Shown here piece after piece: positions 33,634 through 43,884 of a stretch of DNA of 64,000 nt. Source of the DNA: JAHBNG01 sp039028975 (GTDB lineage: Bacteria; Chloroflexota; Anaerolineae; Caldilineales; Caldilineaceae); contig JBCCHB010000073.1 in NCBI GenBank assembly GCA_039028975.1, forward strand, positions 16,264 to 80,263. Direction: 5' to 3'. Position numbers and translations under genes: made by a program. The number at the start of each line of letters is the position of its first letter. Within the stretch, counting starts at the first letter, position 1. Under the pieces are notes generated by a model. The model was given only the letters and a program-made list of their open reading frames with translations. It ran no database searches and had not been told where the DNA came from.

Positions 33634-36531
33634 ATGCCTCACCTGAGCTTAAGCTGTTTCCAATCCTTTGCGGCAACTCTCAACCAAGAGTCCGTCTCAT
33701 TTCGTAGCGTAAGAGGGCGAGCGCTGTTGGTCTATCTGGCTGTAGAACAGACGGTTCCTCATCAAAGAAGTACAGTGGCTGGCCTGCTGTGGCCCGATGT
33801 ATCCGAGTCTCGCGCCCGCAAGAACTTGACCCAAACACTACTGGAAGTGCGTAAAGCCATTGGCAATGACCAAGCCACTCCGCCATTCTTAGAGATTACG
33901 TCTCGTGCCATTTCTTTTAACCCAGATAGTTCTCATCAGCTTGATGTAGCGGAATTTAGGCGTACGCTTAAAACAGAGGATTTGGCGTCAGCTGTGGCCC
34001 ATTACAAGGGACCGTTTCTGGATGGCTTTTTTGTGCCAGAGAGCGATCTCTTTGAAGCATGGATGCAGGCCACACGCGAACAACTTCACCAGCAAGTATG
34101 TGATGCATTGAGAGGATTGAGCGCAGAGCAAGAAGCTCAAGGCCAACTAGACCAAGCGATTGAGAGCGTTCGACGTCTCCTGGAATTGGCCCCATACCAG
34201 GAAGAGGCCCACTACCAGCTTATGCGGCTGCTGGCGCGCAACGGTCAACGCAGCATGGCCTTGGCCCAGTATGATGCATTGACCCAGATGCTCATGGATG
34301 AACTGGGCGTCCCTCCTGCAGCAGAGACGGATACGCTTTATGACCAAATTTTAGCTGGTGAGATTGAGTCTGTGGAGAGCCAAACTTCACACGGCGTGAC
34401 CTCGACTTCATCGGCATCCTTGGCAGAAACCTCACCCCCCATAGAAGTTCCCTTCCAGGCCCTCGCAGCATCTCCTCATTTTGTGGGCCGTCAAGCCGAA
34501 ATTGCTCAGCTGCGCGGCCAGATAAAAGCACCCGGTTTACAAATTCATGCCATTGTGGGCATGGGAGGAGCAGGCAAGACGGCTTTGGCCACTCACTTTG
34601 CCTATATGGTGCGAAATGATTTTTCCGACGGCGTTCTCTGGGGCAACCCAGCCATTAGCGCGCCCCTGGACATTTTGGCCACTTGGGCCGCCGCCTACGG
34701 TTATGATTTTAGCCAGATGAGCGATATTGAGAGTCGGGCAGCGGCTGTACGAGGTGTATTGGCGAAGAAGCAAGCATTGATTGTGATTGACAATGTTGAA
34801 CTATCCGGTGATGTGGAATCCCTCCTGCCCAATAGCGAAAGCTGCGCCGTTCTCCTCTCTACACGAGATCTGGATGTAGCCACTGCCCTGAATGCAGAGA
34901 CTTTACTGCTAGGAGAATTAGATAAGAGTGAGGCGCTAGAGCTATTGGAAGAAATTTTAGGGGAGGAGCGGGTGGAACGAGAGCTTGACGCCGCTGTAGA
35001 ACTCTGCACCCTATGTGGCGAACTACCCTTGGCAGTAGAGATTGCTGCCCAGCGCCTCAAATCGCGTCCACGCATGAAGTTAAACCAAATGGTGGCCCGA
35101 CTGAGCGACCAGCAGAAACGGCTGGATTTAGGTATCAGCGACAGGGCTGTGCGGGCTTCCTTTGAGGTGAGCTGGGAAGCGCTAGATGAGGAGCTACAGC
35201 AGGTTTTTCCGCTGTTAGCCGTTTTTGAGGGGCGCAGTTTTCGCGCCGAAGCGATGGCCTATTTGGCTCAGGAGGCTCTGTTTGACATCGAAGACCTCCT
35301 CTATGCTTGGAGCGCGCTTTCGCTTGTGCGTCCGGAAGAAGAGGAACGCTGGCAACAGCATCCGTTGCTGGCCGATTTTGCAGGAGAGAAGCTAACCGAT
35401 TCCCAAGGGGCATATGCGCGCTTTGCAGACTGTTTCTTCAAATTTGCACGAGAGAATGGCGAAAACTTCGATCAGCTAGAGCCAGAATGGGAGAACATCA
35501 GCGCAGGAATGAAAGTAGCCTATGAGCAGAAATTGTGGCCTCTGACGCTTGCCTATGCCGATGTATTACAACGTCCATGGTTTACCCGAGCACGATATAG
35601 CGATGCTCGACGAGGGTTTGGGTGGGCATACGAAGCAGCAGACAAAATAGGCGATGAAGCAGAATCTGCAAAATATTCGCTCTACTGGGGCGAAGCCTGT
35701 TTGGAGCAGAACGATTATGAAGAGGCTAGACTGCACCTGAACAACAGCCTGTCTTACTGTCGAAATAGTAAGAATGCAGAGGGTGTTGCTCAGATCCAGG
35801 ATCATCTCGCCCGCATAGCAATTGAAGTGAATGAGTATGAGATGGCAGCTATACTACTTGATGAGAATCTAGAGATCTATGCTACTGTGGAAAACCAAGC
35901 GGGCGTTGCATCTGTCTATTTTCAGAAAGCACGTATTGACTATGCCAATACAGAATGGGGTAAAGCGCAACAGTCGGCAGAAATGGCCTTTGAACTTCAG
36001 TCTAATTTGGATGATACACTAGGATTAATCCGCACCTCTCGGCTTTTGGCTCAGATCTACTGCGGCAAAGAAGTCTATGAGCAGGCGCTTACCTACGGCC
36101 TTCAATCACAGAGGCTCAGCGAACAGTGTCAAGATATGAGCGAGTTAGCCGTTACCCTATATACCGTGTCAGTAATTCGGAGGAAACGTCACGAGTATCG
36201 TTTAGCACTCGGGGCGGCCGAACAGAGTCTGGACCTTTTGCACCAGATGGGAAATCAACGGGGCAAGGGATTGATCCTCGCTCAGCTAAGCGAAATTCAA
36301 AGTACTATGGGAAATATTGAGGAAGCGCAGCGGTTTGCGATGCAGAGTTTAGAGATTGCTCGCTCTCTTAACAATAGAATCTCCATAGGCTACGCGCTTA
36401 TGCGACTGCATACGTTATATATCCAACAAGGTGCGCAGCCTCTAATCACACAAACGCTTGACGAAATACGAACCATTACAGAAGAGTTGGATCATGTGCT
36501 GCTAAAAAATTATGTACAAGAGCATAATTAA
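33634..36531 (+). CDS. SARP-like (BTAD) regulator with NB-ARC ATPase and TPR domains
   Basis: A 965-residue STAND-type transcriptional regulator. An N-terminal winged-helix part (about 10-90, ending in ARKNLTQTLLEVRKAIG) and a BTAD domain (about 95-245) resemble AfsR/SARP. The NB-ARC ATPase has Walker A GMGGAGKTA (residues 309-317) and Walker B ALIVIDNVE (about 380-388). A helical TPR array fills about 640-950. The family is thought to be an ATP-driven switch that binds direct-repeat operators after sensing a ligand through the TPR part. No direct-repeat operator is evident just upstream. The gene converges with a LysM-protein gene, overlapping its end by 4 bases. Confidence 0.9.
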   Translation: MPHLSLSCFQSFAATLNQESVSFRSVRGRALLVYLAVEQTVPHQRSTVAGLLWPDVSESRARKNLTQTLLEVRKAIGNDQATPPFLEITSRAISFNPDSSHQLDVAEFRRTLKTEDLASAVAHYKGPFLDGFFVPESDLFEAWMQATREQLHQQVCDALRGLSAEQEAQGQLDQAIESVRRLLELAPYQEEAHYQLMRLLARNGQRSMALAQYDALTQMLMDELGVPPAAETDTLYDQILAGEIESVESQTSHGVTSTSSASLAETSPPIEVPFQALAASPHFVGRQAEIAQLRGQIKAPGLQIHAIVGMGGAGKTALATHFAYMVRNDFSDGVLWGNPAISAPLDILATWAAAYGYDFSQMSDIESRAAAVRGVLAKKQALIVIDNVELSGDVESLLPNSESCAVLLSTRDLDVATALNAETLLLGELDKSEALELLEEILGEERVERELDAAVELCTLCGELPLAVEIAAQRLKSRPRMKLNQMVARLSDQQKRLDLGISDRAVRASFEVSWEALDEELQQVFPLLAVFEGRSFRAEAMAYLAQEALFDIEDLLYAWSALSLVRPEEEERWQQHPLLADFAGEKLTDSQGAYARFADCFFKFARENGENFDQLEPEWENISAGMKVAYEQKLWPLTLAYADVLQRPWFTRARYSDARRGFGWAYEAADKIGDEAESAKYSLYWGEACLEQNDYEEARLHLNNSLSYCRNSKNAEGVAQIQDHLARIAIEVNEYEMAAILLDENLEIYATVENQAGVASVYFQKARIDYANTEWGKAQQSAEMAFELQSNLDDTLGLIRTSRLLAQIYCGKEVYEQALTYGLQSQRLSEQCQDMSELAVTLYTVSVIRRKRHEYRLALGAAEQSLDLLHQMGNQRGKGLILAQLSEIQSTMGNIEEAQRFAMQSLEIARSLNNRISIGYALMRLHTLYIQQGAQPLITQTLDEIRTITEELDHVLLKNYVQEHN

Positions 36532-38135
36532 TATATCCAATAGAATTCCCACTCATGCATTCCTGGGGGAACTTCATCAATCGGCGCTGCATCTCGCTCT
36601 TTAACCTGTGTCGAGAAGTTCCAAATCTCGATAACTGGCACGCTTTCACCATCCGTAACCCAAGAATCGTCAGCCTCTCGCTCGACTATTCCCTTCGTGA
36701 CGGCCAATAAATTGTCATAGAGCGGAGACTCGTATGGCTCGCCCAAAATATAAGTCTCATCTGAGCATTTGTAGTGGAGCGTTGGGTTATTTAGTTCTTC
36801 ACCGTCAATTTCTGCATAGTCTATTGCTTCAGGATTAATGAGGCGCTGACAGGTAGTCGTCGTAGCCCCCCCCTCGGTACCAGCGACCTTTAGCCAAAGA
36901 TTGTCAATCTCCTCTGTATCTGCACTGCGGATACTTATGTCGAATATTTGTATTGTTGCAACAAAAGGCATAGCTGGGTATCCGCAAACAATGGAGACAT
37001 TGTCTGTGGCCAGAATGCACGGATCATAGACGTTTTGGCCCGCTGAGCTGTCGTCAAGTGCACAGTGAAAGAGGGTTGGATGATCAACGAAGTTTGATTT
37101 TTCACACTGCCCCTCCTTTTTCTCCATTGGAACAGTAATCTCTCTGCGAAAGATCTTGGTTCTTTCTGTGTGAGGTACGGTTATATCCACAATGGTATTG
37201 CCGTTGTGATCGATAAAATAAGTCTTCAATTCTTGATCCATCACTTTGGCAGCGCCATCCTTGAAAGGTTCTACGAGTAGATATTTGGTCGGGATAGCAG
37301 GATCGCCCTGGCAGTTAATAAAGCCGGATAGTCGAATGGGTATTCCATTCACATCGTCATAATCTGACGAGGCACTACGAGAACGAATCCGTGCAAGCCC
37401 TTCTACAAAAGGACCGGCATCATTAAATGCTTTGGGAAAAGCCCATTCTCCCGTTGGTTTAATATAGCGAAAGGTTCTTCCATTTGTGCTGACCACAGCC
37501 AAGCCTTCTGAGAACCTCGTTGCAATCTGGAATCGTCCTCGAATCTTAAACTCACCTTGGCTATTGATATACCCCATAAGTCCATTTGAATCTCTGCTGG
37601 GGTACAATCTTTCTATCTCGACGTTGGTTGACTCATTTAAACACGAATAGGGTGTTGGTTTAGATAAATTCCCGCTATTGCGTACGGTGAGTGTAGGAGT
37701 CAGAGTTGGTGTAGGACTCAAAGTAGGCATAGAAGTCAGGGTTGGCGTAGGGGTTAGGGTGAAAGTGGGGGTAAGAGTAAAAGTATTGGTGGCCGTAAGA
37801 GATTCGGCCGGAATCCAGAGAATTTGCCCAGGAGCTATCAGGCTTGGGTTGGTGATGGCTCTGAATTCGCTATTCGTGATGGCCCGCTCGTTGGTGGCTT
37901 GGACGATCTCTTGCCAACGGGTCTCACTACCAAGCGTATCCTGGGCTATGCGTGAGAGAAAATCGCCCTCCTGCACCACATATGCATACCCAATACTCGA
38001 TTGCTGAGCAGTTTCCGTATTGTCCGGCTCCTGCCGAGTTGAATTTGCCTGTCCCCCAATAGTGGGCCATGATAGCACCAATAGAGAAGTGAGCAAGAGA
38101 AGTAGAGAAACACGAAGAAGAGATCGGTTTTTCAT
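36528..38135 (-). CDS. Secreted LysM-domain protein with WG-like repeats
   Basis: A 535-residue exported protein. A signal peptide (about 1-31) is followed by a LysM domain (YVVQEGDFLSRIAQDTLGS ... IAPGQILWIPAE, about 51-110) that should bind peptidoglycan or chitin-like glycans. A Thr/Pro-rich linker (about 115-150) follows, built from short repeats. Residues about 185-320 hold WG/KWG-type units (GLMGYINSQGEFKI, ARFSEGLAVVSTNGRTFRYI). The C-terminal third, with a Cys-rich stretch near CEKSNFVDH and a final EWEFYWIY, is not recognised. It belongs to a run of minus-strand exoprotein genes. Confidence 0.83.
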   Translation of the reverse strand: MKNRSLLRVSLLLLLTSLLVLSWPTIGGQANSTRQEPDNTETAQQSSIGYAYVVQEGDFLSRIAQDTLGSETRWQEIVQATNERAITNSEFRAITNPSLIAPGQILWIPAESLTATNTFTLTPTFTLTPTPTLTSMPTLSPTPTLTPTLTVRNSGNLSKPTPYSCLNESTNVEIERLYPSRDSNGLMGYINSQGEFKIRGRFQIATRFSEGLAVVSTNGRTFRYIKPTGEWAFPKAFNDAGPFVEGLARIRSRSASSDYDDVNGIPIRLSGFINCQGDPAIPTKYLLVEPFKDGAAKVMDQELKTYFIDHNGNTIVDITVPHTERTKIFRREITVPMEKKEGQCEKSNFVDHPTLFHCALDDSSAGQNVYDPCILATDNVSIVCGYPAMPFVATIQIFDISIRSADTEEIDNLWLKVAGTEGGATTTTCQRLINPEAIDYAEIDGEELNNPTLHYKCSDETYILGEPYESPLYDNLLAVTKGIVEREADDSWVTDGESVPVIEIWNFSTQVKERDAAPIDEVPPGMHEWEFYWIY

Positions 38136-38160
38136 GACGGTCCTTTCATAGTGCTAATGG

Positions 38161-38204
38161 GTTTACTCAAGCACCGGGTTTACTCAAGCACCGGGTTTAC
38201 TCAA
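38161..38204. repeat. 17-bp tandem repeat at the end of the metzincin gene
   Basis: The unit GTTTACTCAAGCACCGG is present twice in full (38161-38177 and 38178-38194) and its first ten bases recur at 38195-38204. The last repeat includes the stop codon of the minus-strand gene ending at 38197, so the 3' end of that gene has been duplicated downstream of itself. Function unknown. Confidence 0.75.
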
Positions 38205-41200
38205 TTACAAAGAGATCGACAACGACTTTTTCTTGCCGTCCAGATAATTCGTCGGTGAAGGTGATGGTCCCTGTATAGCTTTCGGACAACGAGATAGGTG
38301 GGAGTCGATCCGCATCGAGAATCACGTCCAGGTCAAAAGGCGCAACCCCAGCCGTCTGGCTCAATTCGATCCAGGGCTGATCCGCTTCTGCCGCCCAAAA
38401 GAGACCGTTGTCACCGTCGTTATCGACGCGTATCGTCTCAACAACAACCGAGCTGATGAAGGGATCGATTATGCTGAAGAGCTCGCTGGGGTAGAGGGCC
38501 AACCCAGCAGGTAGCAGACCAGGGTCACGCGCAATCGTCAAGGTGATGTAATCGTTCGCAATGCTCCCGCCGCTATCTCGGGCGGTCAACGTGATTGTAT
38601 GTTCGCCTTCGCTCAGTTCGTTTGCCACGAGTTCAAGTCGCTGGCCCGTCCCCAAGCGTTGATCGTGGGTCGAACTCCACGTTAGGCTTGAGCCAGCTAG
38701 CTCCCCATCCTCCAGATCAAAACCAACACCATCCAGCACAATCAGCTGATCGGCGACGTAGCGCTCTCCGCTGACGTTTAGGATGAACGCATCGGGTGTC
38801 GCATTAGGCAGCGAAAAGCTAGTGGTTACAGAATCCTGAACGGTATAGAATCCGTCAGTTGCCCGAATCCGCAGCTTGGCCGTGGGAGAGCCAGGAACGA
38901 GACTGAAATCAATGGTTGCTTGGTAAGTTTGGGATTCATTGCTGCTAATGGCACTTAATCCTGTTTGCAATAGCTGCCATGTTGACCCATTATCTGTGCT
39001 GTAGTCGATGCTAAAGAACAGCTCATTGCCGTCCACGTCACTGGCAGTCCATTGCACAATTGTAGGTTCACTTCGGTTGATGTTCATCTGGTCCAGCGTG
39101 ATCCAAGCAACTTGGGGGGGATTGTCCGAGGCTGTGACGCTGGCCAGTTCTTGATTGTTGCGTAAGATAAAGATACGATGAATAGCAGATAAATGGGGAA
39201 CGACGACACTAAAGGTTTCGACTTCATCGTTGGCCCAAACAGAAGCAAATTGCTCGCTATAGAGTCCTTGTCCCCCTGCATCTTCAGTGCGAACGGTATA
39301 GTCGCCCGTTCCTGATGAAAAAACGGTTTCCCCCAACTCAATACGACGGACATCGATAATCTCGGCGCGCTCCCCCTGGATTGTTCCCTGAACCAGTAAA
39401 ATTGATTGGTTCATACCGGCCAAAGGAGGGGCACCGCTTGGGTTACTGCCTGGATTGGGATTAGCTTGCGCCAGCCGATCCCTTCGTCGAATGATCTCCA
39501 AAAGGCGTTCATAGTTATGGCCTGAGATCCACCTCTCGTGGCAGTAGCTCATGATATCACCCGCGGTGGGTCGAATGATATCTTGGGTGACGATGTGAAA
39601 GCCATAAATGGTCTCGGGATGCTTCGGATCATCCACACCGCTGATAAGTCCCTTGGGATGATAGGGATAATTTGTGTCTGGTTTGGGTTCAGGTTTGCCT
39701 TGAACCCGGCAACGAGTGTGGCGTAGGCCATGCATGTGACCAAACTCGTGGACAGTAATTCGCGGGGAATTTGCGTCCCCGCTTCCGGCAAAGTAGCGGT
39801 AGGCCGTGTCCCCTGGGAGATAGCCCCAACCTCCTCCATGTTGAAGCCCGGCAGCTACCCCATAGGAGTAGACATAGCGCAGATCCTGGACTTGCCTTGC
39901 TTTGATTTCATCTAAAACACGGGACAGAAATTCTTGGTCATTCTCCGCTGCGGATGAGGCCCCCATCCCAGAGGGGTTAACGTTAACAGCCATCTGAACT
40001 GTCAACGTAGGTGTAAGAATGTTAAGCTGATGAATGGGGAACTGTGCCTCTAGTTCTGCTTTGTGACAGGCTAATTCTGCCCTTTGGCACCCTTGTCGAC
40101 TGTCGGGAAGGGAGTGAGTGATGCCAAATTGATCGGCCCATTGAACATTATAGAATCGTACGGGGATTGAGGGGGCCTCGTCAAACGTGACCGATACTTT
40201 ACAGTCACGCTTAGTTGGTTCTTCGCCCAACTCGTCACAAGCGAATGGATGGTTTTCACCACCTGTAAAGGTAAGCGTAATCGAACCTGGTTCAAGCCAG
40301 GATTTGGGCAACTCAAAGAGAAATGAATCGTTCAGGACCCCGCGGCTGGGATATTGGTGGACGTTAATTTCCCCATTGGGGTTAATCGGGTTGAGCGGTG
40401 ACTCTTTGAATGATTGCCCGTCCTTGTTGGTACCATGGAGACGCGCCTGGACATTGGGTACACCTGGCAGTCTGACTGTGCTGGTAACGTGGGCACGAAC
40501 GAAGGTCGGCTTTTCGGCGATCAGTGGCACACTGTTCTGCAGATCTTGGACTGCCTGAGTCACCTCTAGCCCATAGAGGGTCAGTTGGTTCGTCGCCGAG
40601 CCAGCGTTTGGGGTGCTGCCCAAGATGATAGACGAAGAAGCATTATCATCTTCATTGCTTTCCGAAATGCGGCCATTGGGTTTCCCTTGTTCTTCCTGGC
40701 TATCGACGTATATCATCAGGCGATTTACCGTTGGCGGCAAGATACCAGTCCACCGCGTTCGCCCATTTGGCTCATTGGTGGGGCGATAGAATTGAGTTGC
40801 GTCAGGTGCTGAAGGAGAGAGAATCTGAGATGTTAGTGTAATGGACTGCTCACGACCGAATTGTTCATTAGGCATGATGGCCGGATCGATAAACCAACCA
40901 ATTCCCTGCTTTGGCGTCATGTCGCTGGGAACAGCACGCCAGTCGTTACCGCCAGAAGGCTCTTCTGTCCAATTCATAAACAGATCTACATAAAAAGGGT
41001 TTTTGACTGCCTTGCGGCCACTATTGGTAATGGTAGCGAAGAGCGTCACAGGGTCACCAGGTTTTGAATCAGATGGCTCTCGCCAGAATCTGGTGATCTC
41101 TAAATTCGCTCTAGGTATCCTCCTGCTTGCTTCGGCTGTACTCTCAACCGTAAGCGTGACCGATACTTCTTGAGTCCCCCCATTGCTTTCGATAAAGATA

Positions 41201-43194
41201 GTATCTGTATAAGTTCCTGAGTTTAGAAATTCGCTGGCGACTGAGACATGTATTGTACTCAAGTCCTGCTCATCATAGGTGAGGATCAACCACTCTTCCA
41301 ACCCATAGGCATACCATTCCAGCGCGTCTGCACCGATGCCCACGACGGTTATGGTTTGGGTTTGGGTAACGGGTTCACCTTCAACAGCTTCAAAGCTCAA
41401 AGAAGCGGGATTGACTTGTGCTGTAACGTTTCCGCGCACTTCAACATCCACTAAAATTGTCTCGAAGTAAAGACTATTCGTATCAAGTACATCAACCTCA
41501 GCCAAATAGAAGCCGCTGGTGAGGTCACGTGGGTCTACAGTAACGGTGATGATCTGGGGTGCATCCCAAGAAACATCGCCAATATCTGGCTCTATGCTAA
41601 CCCATTCGTCGTCGTGAACCACAACGTATTCTAGGGGTGTTTGGCTTTCAGTGGTGATGGTAAATGTTTGGGATTGGGGGATAGGGTTCTGGCCGTCCAC
41701 CACAAAGGGAAGAATAAAGGGATCGGTCAGAAAGGTTGGGTCCAGGTCATCTTCGGTCCCAAAATCGAACTCATCTCCATCCTCCCCAGAGGATGGCGGC
41801 TCAGCCGCACCATCCACATCAAGAATGACTGGAATTTCCAGACGATCTTGAGTGTCCAGATCAACAATCACAATCAGGGGGAAAAAAATACCGTCAGTCA
41901 ACGTAGTCGCATCCACCATGACGTCAACCGTTTCCAACTCATCGAGCAGCGCGCTGGTATCGGTGAAAAAAACGAGCCACTCTACTCTTTGCCCATCTTC
42001 TGTTTCCCCGAAAATCGTCCAGCGAACAGGAAAGTCATTCAGGTTATAGAGAGAAAATGTTTGGGCCTGGGAGACATTCCCTGGCGCTACCCCAAATTCC
42101 AGAATACCCACATCGACCATCAGCCCTTCTGCCGAAGAATAGATGAAATCATCCAATTCAGGATCGACTGGGGCAAATGGATCTTCCAAAGGATCATCAG
42201 GGCCACCAGGTACCTGGTTTACAGGATCTTCAGTTGACTGAAAGCCATCACCGCTCTCTAAAACGCTAACCAAAACAGGGAGGATCAATTCATCCCCTGT
42301 ATCTTGATTCACAATCACCAAATCAGCCGCATAAAAACCTGCGTCTAAATCGCTAGCGTCTACCTGTACCCAAACCGTTACCGACTCATCGAGCAGCTCA
42401 TCGCTATCAACGGTTACGAGCAGTTCGTCAACAGGTGCCCCTTCTTCGGTTTGGGCAAAGATGGCCCAATCGATGAGATACTCACTCTCATTGAATAAGG
42501 TGAAGAATCGTTCTTGCGAGATGGTACCTGACTCGACAGTAAATTCCAGGGCCGCAAGATCGACAGCCATCTCCCCGGTGGTAGAGAAGCCCCACTGTGG
42601 ATCGTCTGTCTCATTAATGTCTGGATCTGGCAAATCGGATAGATCAGGTCTTGGCTCTGGCGCGGCTGATTGCTGGCCACCCAAATCCGATTCTCCTTGG
42701 AGATTCCCCTTTATCGCCTCAACAAAGATCGGGATAATCAGCAAATCCTCTGTCTCCAGATCCATAATCACGATATCGGCTGTGTAGAAGCCGACGTCCA
42801 GATTCGTAGCGTCCACCTGCACAGTCACTGTGGCCGATTCGTCCAACAGAACTTCAGAATTTGCGCCAATGAGCAGCCAGTCAACGAAATCACCTTCCTC
42901 GTTTTGGACAAAGATGTCCCAGTTGATTAGGTAGTCGCTCTCATTGAATAAGGTGAAGAATCGTTCTTGCGAGATACTGCCCAACTCAACCGTAAATTCG
43001 AGGGAATCAACATCGATGCCTAGGTCACCTTCATCATATCGTTGGGTATCCACGGCCATGTTGGAGGAGGCGCGGGAACTAGACGTACCTGTATAGGGAG
43101 AGAGCAACAGAACAAGGACGCCGATGGAGGCAATTTGTCGCAAAAGGAGTTTGACTTTGGGCATAGGATGTACAACTTGTGTATTCAGAATCAC
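38197..43194 (-). CDS. Giant secreted metzincin-like protease with beta-sandwich repeats
   Basis: A 1665-residue exoprotein. After a signal peptide (about 1-44) come three copies of a repeat containing EFTVELGSISQERFFTLFN-type segments (about 60-150, 205-300, 355-445), then two BACON-like units (about 490-690) and a CARDB-like domain (about 700-830). The peptidase region contains HEFGHMHGLRH (residues 1149-1159), matching the metzincin zinc motif HExxHxxGxxH with Glu1150 as catalytic base; a Met-turn candidate GDIMSYCHE follows. Ig-like units and a last BACON-like unit end the protein. The start is GTG at 43194; an ATG at 43164 is an alternative. It is likely secreted or surface-bound, with unknown substrate. 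Confidence 0.85.
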   Translation of the reverse strand: MILNTQVVHPMPKVKLLLRQIASIGVLVLLLSPYTGTSSSRASSNMAVDTQRYDEGDLGIDVDSLEFTVELGSISQERFFTLFNESDYLINWDIFVQNEEGDFVDWLLIGANSEVLLDESATVTVQVDATNLDVGFYTADIVIMDLETEDLLIIPIFVEAIKGNLQGESDLGGQQSAAPEPRPDLSDLPDPDINETDDPQWGFSTTGEMAVDLAALEFTVESGTISQERFFTLFNESEYLIDWAIFAQTEEGAPVDELLVTVDSDELLDESVTVWVQVDASDLDAGFYAADLVIVNQDTGDELILPVLVSVLESGDGFQSTEDPVNQVPGGPDDPLEDPFAPVDPELDDFIYSSAEGLMVDVGILEFGVAPGNVSQAQTFSLYNLNDFPVRWTIFGETEDGQRVEWLVFFTDTSALLDELETVDVMVDATTLTDGIFFPLIVIVDLDTQDRLEIPVILDVDGAAEPPSSGEDGDEFDFGTEDDLDPTFLTDPFILPFVVDGQNPIPQSQTFTITTESQTPLEYVVVHDDEWVSIEPDIGDVSWDAPQIITVTVDPRDLTSGFYLAEVDVLDTNSLYFETILVDVEVRGNVTAQVNPASLSFEAVEGEPVTQTQTITVVGIGADALEWYAYGLEEWLILTYDEQDLSTIHVSVASEFLNSGTYTDTIFIESNGGTQEVSVTLTVESTAEASRRIPRANLEITRFWREPSDSKPGDPVTLFATITNSGRKAVKNPFYVDLFMNWTEEPSGGNDWRAVPSDMTPKQGIGWFIDPAIMPNEQFGREQSITLTSQILSPSAPDATQFYRPTNEPNGRTRWTGILPPTVNRLMIYVDSQEEQGKPNGRISESNEDDNASSSIILGSTPNAGSATNQLTLYGLEVTQAVQDLQNSVPLIAEKPTFVRAHVTSTVRLPGVPNVQARLHGTNKDGQSFKESPLNPINPNGEINVHQYPSRGVLNDSFLFELPKSWLEPGSITLTFTGGENHPFACDELGEEPTKRDCKVSVTFDEAPSIPVRFYNVQWADQFGITHSLPDSRQGCQRAELACHKAELEAQFPIHQLNILTPTLTVQMAVNVNPSGMGASSAAENDQEFLSRVLDEIKARQVQDLRYVYSYGVAAGLQHGGGWGYLPGDTAYRYFAGSGDANSPRITVHEFGHMHGLRHTRCRVQGKPEPKPDTNYPYHPKGLISGVDDPKHPETIYGFHIVTQDIIRPTAGDIMSYCHERWISGHNYERLLEIIRRRDRLAQANPNPGSNPSGAPPLAGMNQSILLVQGTIQGERAEIIDVRRIELGETVFSSGTGDYTVRTEDAGGQGLYSEQFASVWANDEVETFSVVVPHLSAIHRIFILRNNQELASVTASDNPPQVAWITLDQMNINRSEPTIVQWTASDVDGNELFFSIDYSTDNGSTWQLLQTGLSAISSNESQTYQATIDFSLVPGSPTAKLRIRATDGFYTVQDSVTTSFSLPNATPDAFILNVSGERYVADQLIVLDGVGFDLEDGELAGSSLTWSSTHDQRLGTGQRLELVANELSEGEHTITLTARDSGGSIANDYITLTIARDPGLLPAGLALYPSELFSIIDPFISSVVVETIRVDNDGDNGLFWAAEADQPWIELSQTAGVAPFDLDVILDADRLPPISLSESYTGTITFTDELSGRQEKVVVDLFVIE

Positions 43195-43280
43195 GGACTG
43201 AGAAGAACAAGGCTCAAAAGGCGTATACTTATTCGGAGAGTGCTAGAGAGGCCTTAAGTTTACGCTTATGAAACAAGGAT

Positions 43281-43313
43281 ATACGCGTCCGAGACGTGAA
43301 CTCGGACGCGTAT
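43281..43313 (-). terminator. Hairpin downstream of the frameshifted gene
   Basis: A perfect 13-bp stem (43281-43293 with 43301-43313) around a 7-base loop lies about 95 bases past the 3' end of the gene at 43409. The following T content is low, so it is a weak terminator or an mRNA-end structure. Confidence 0.5.
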
Positions 43314-43408
43314 TGTCTATTTGGGTTTAATTATACATTATGAACCACGGTTTTGGAAGACATTTTGTCCGTGCTGCTCATCTGGCATTGACTATCTAGT
43401 GGAATATG

Positions 43409-43782
43409 CTATGACTCTAATGGCTCTACTGATACCTTGTGTTCGCCTTCGCCATCAACAATCACTACGCTCTCCACTGACTCAAAGTTAGCTCCGCCCG
43501 ACGAATAGCTAGTGGCATGATATTGCTGTATTGAAAGTGGCTGGTCAAGTGGTCCGTTATGCTCCACCTTTTCCATCAGTCGATATATATTTTTATCACT
43601 TTGATCTTTGGCAAAGAAGAAATCAAGGTTTATCTGTACTGGGAGATAGGTTGAGCCGGATGCAAGTAGCACTAGCGCTTGCCCCACCTCGGACTGATAA
43701 CCAAATGCACGATAGACTTTATTGTTTAGACCAGCTAATTGAATGGATGTATGCTCTTGCTTGACTGTTTTTGTGCTGTCAT
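43409..43782 (-). pseudogene. Small gene with a one-base frameshift in an A5 run
   Basis: A strong ribosome site (AGGAGA, minus strand, positions 43793-43788) and ATG at 43782 begin only a 15-codon frame. If one base were added in the A5 run (T5 on the + strand, 43768-43772), the start would join the long frame that ends at 43409, giving about 123 residues starting MTAQKTVKQEH and running on through GLNNKVYRAFGYQSE. That long frame is protein-like and open from 43858 but has no ATG of its own, only a GTG at 43687. No family was recognised. It could be a pseudogene, a phase-variable gene or an assembly error. An 11-bp repeat array lies 103 bases upstream. Confidence 0.6.
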
Positions 43783-43884
43783 GATAATCTCCTGATTGAA
43801 ATTTGGTAAAGTGATTCTCGGTAGCAATATCGGGGTATTTGCTTTTGCTGTCCTGATATCAATGTCTACAGTATAGCGACCCTT

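Noticed and set aside
41641..42237. 198-codon frame on the + strand, and other long antisense frames inside the exoprotein genes (for example 50965-51558 and 47675-48136)
   Set aside because: They lie opposite well-supported coding sequence with clear domains; their products are low-complexity and have no ribosome sites.
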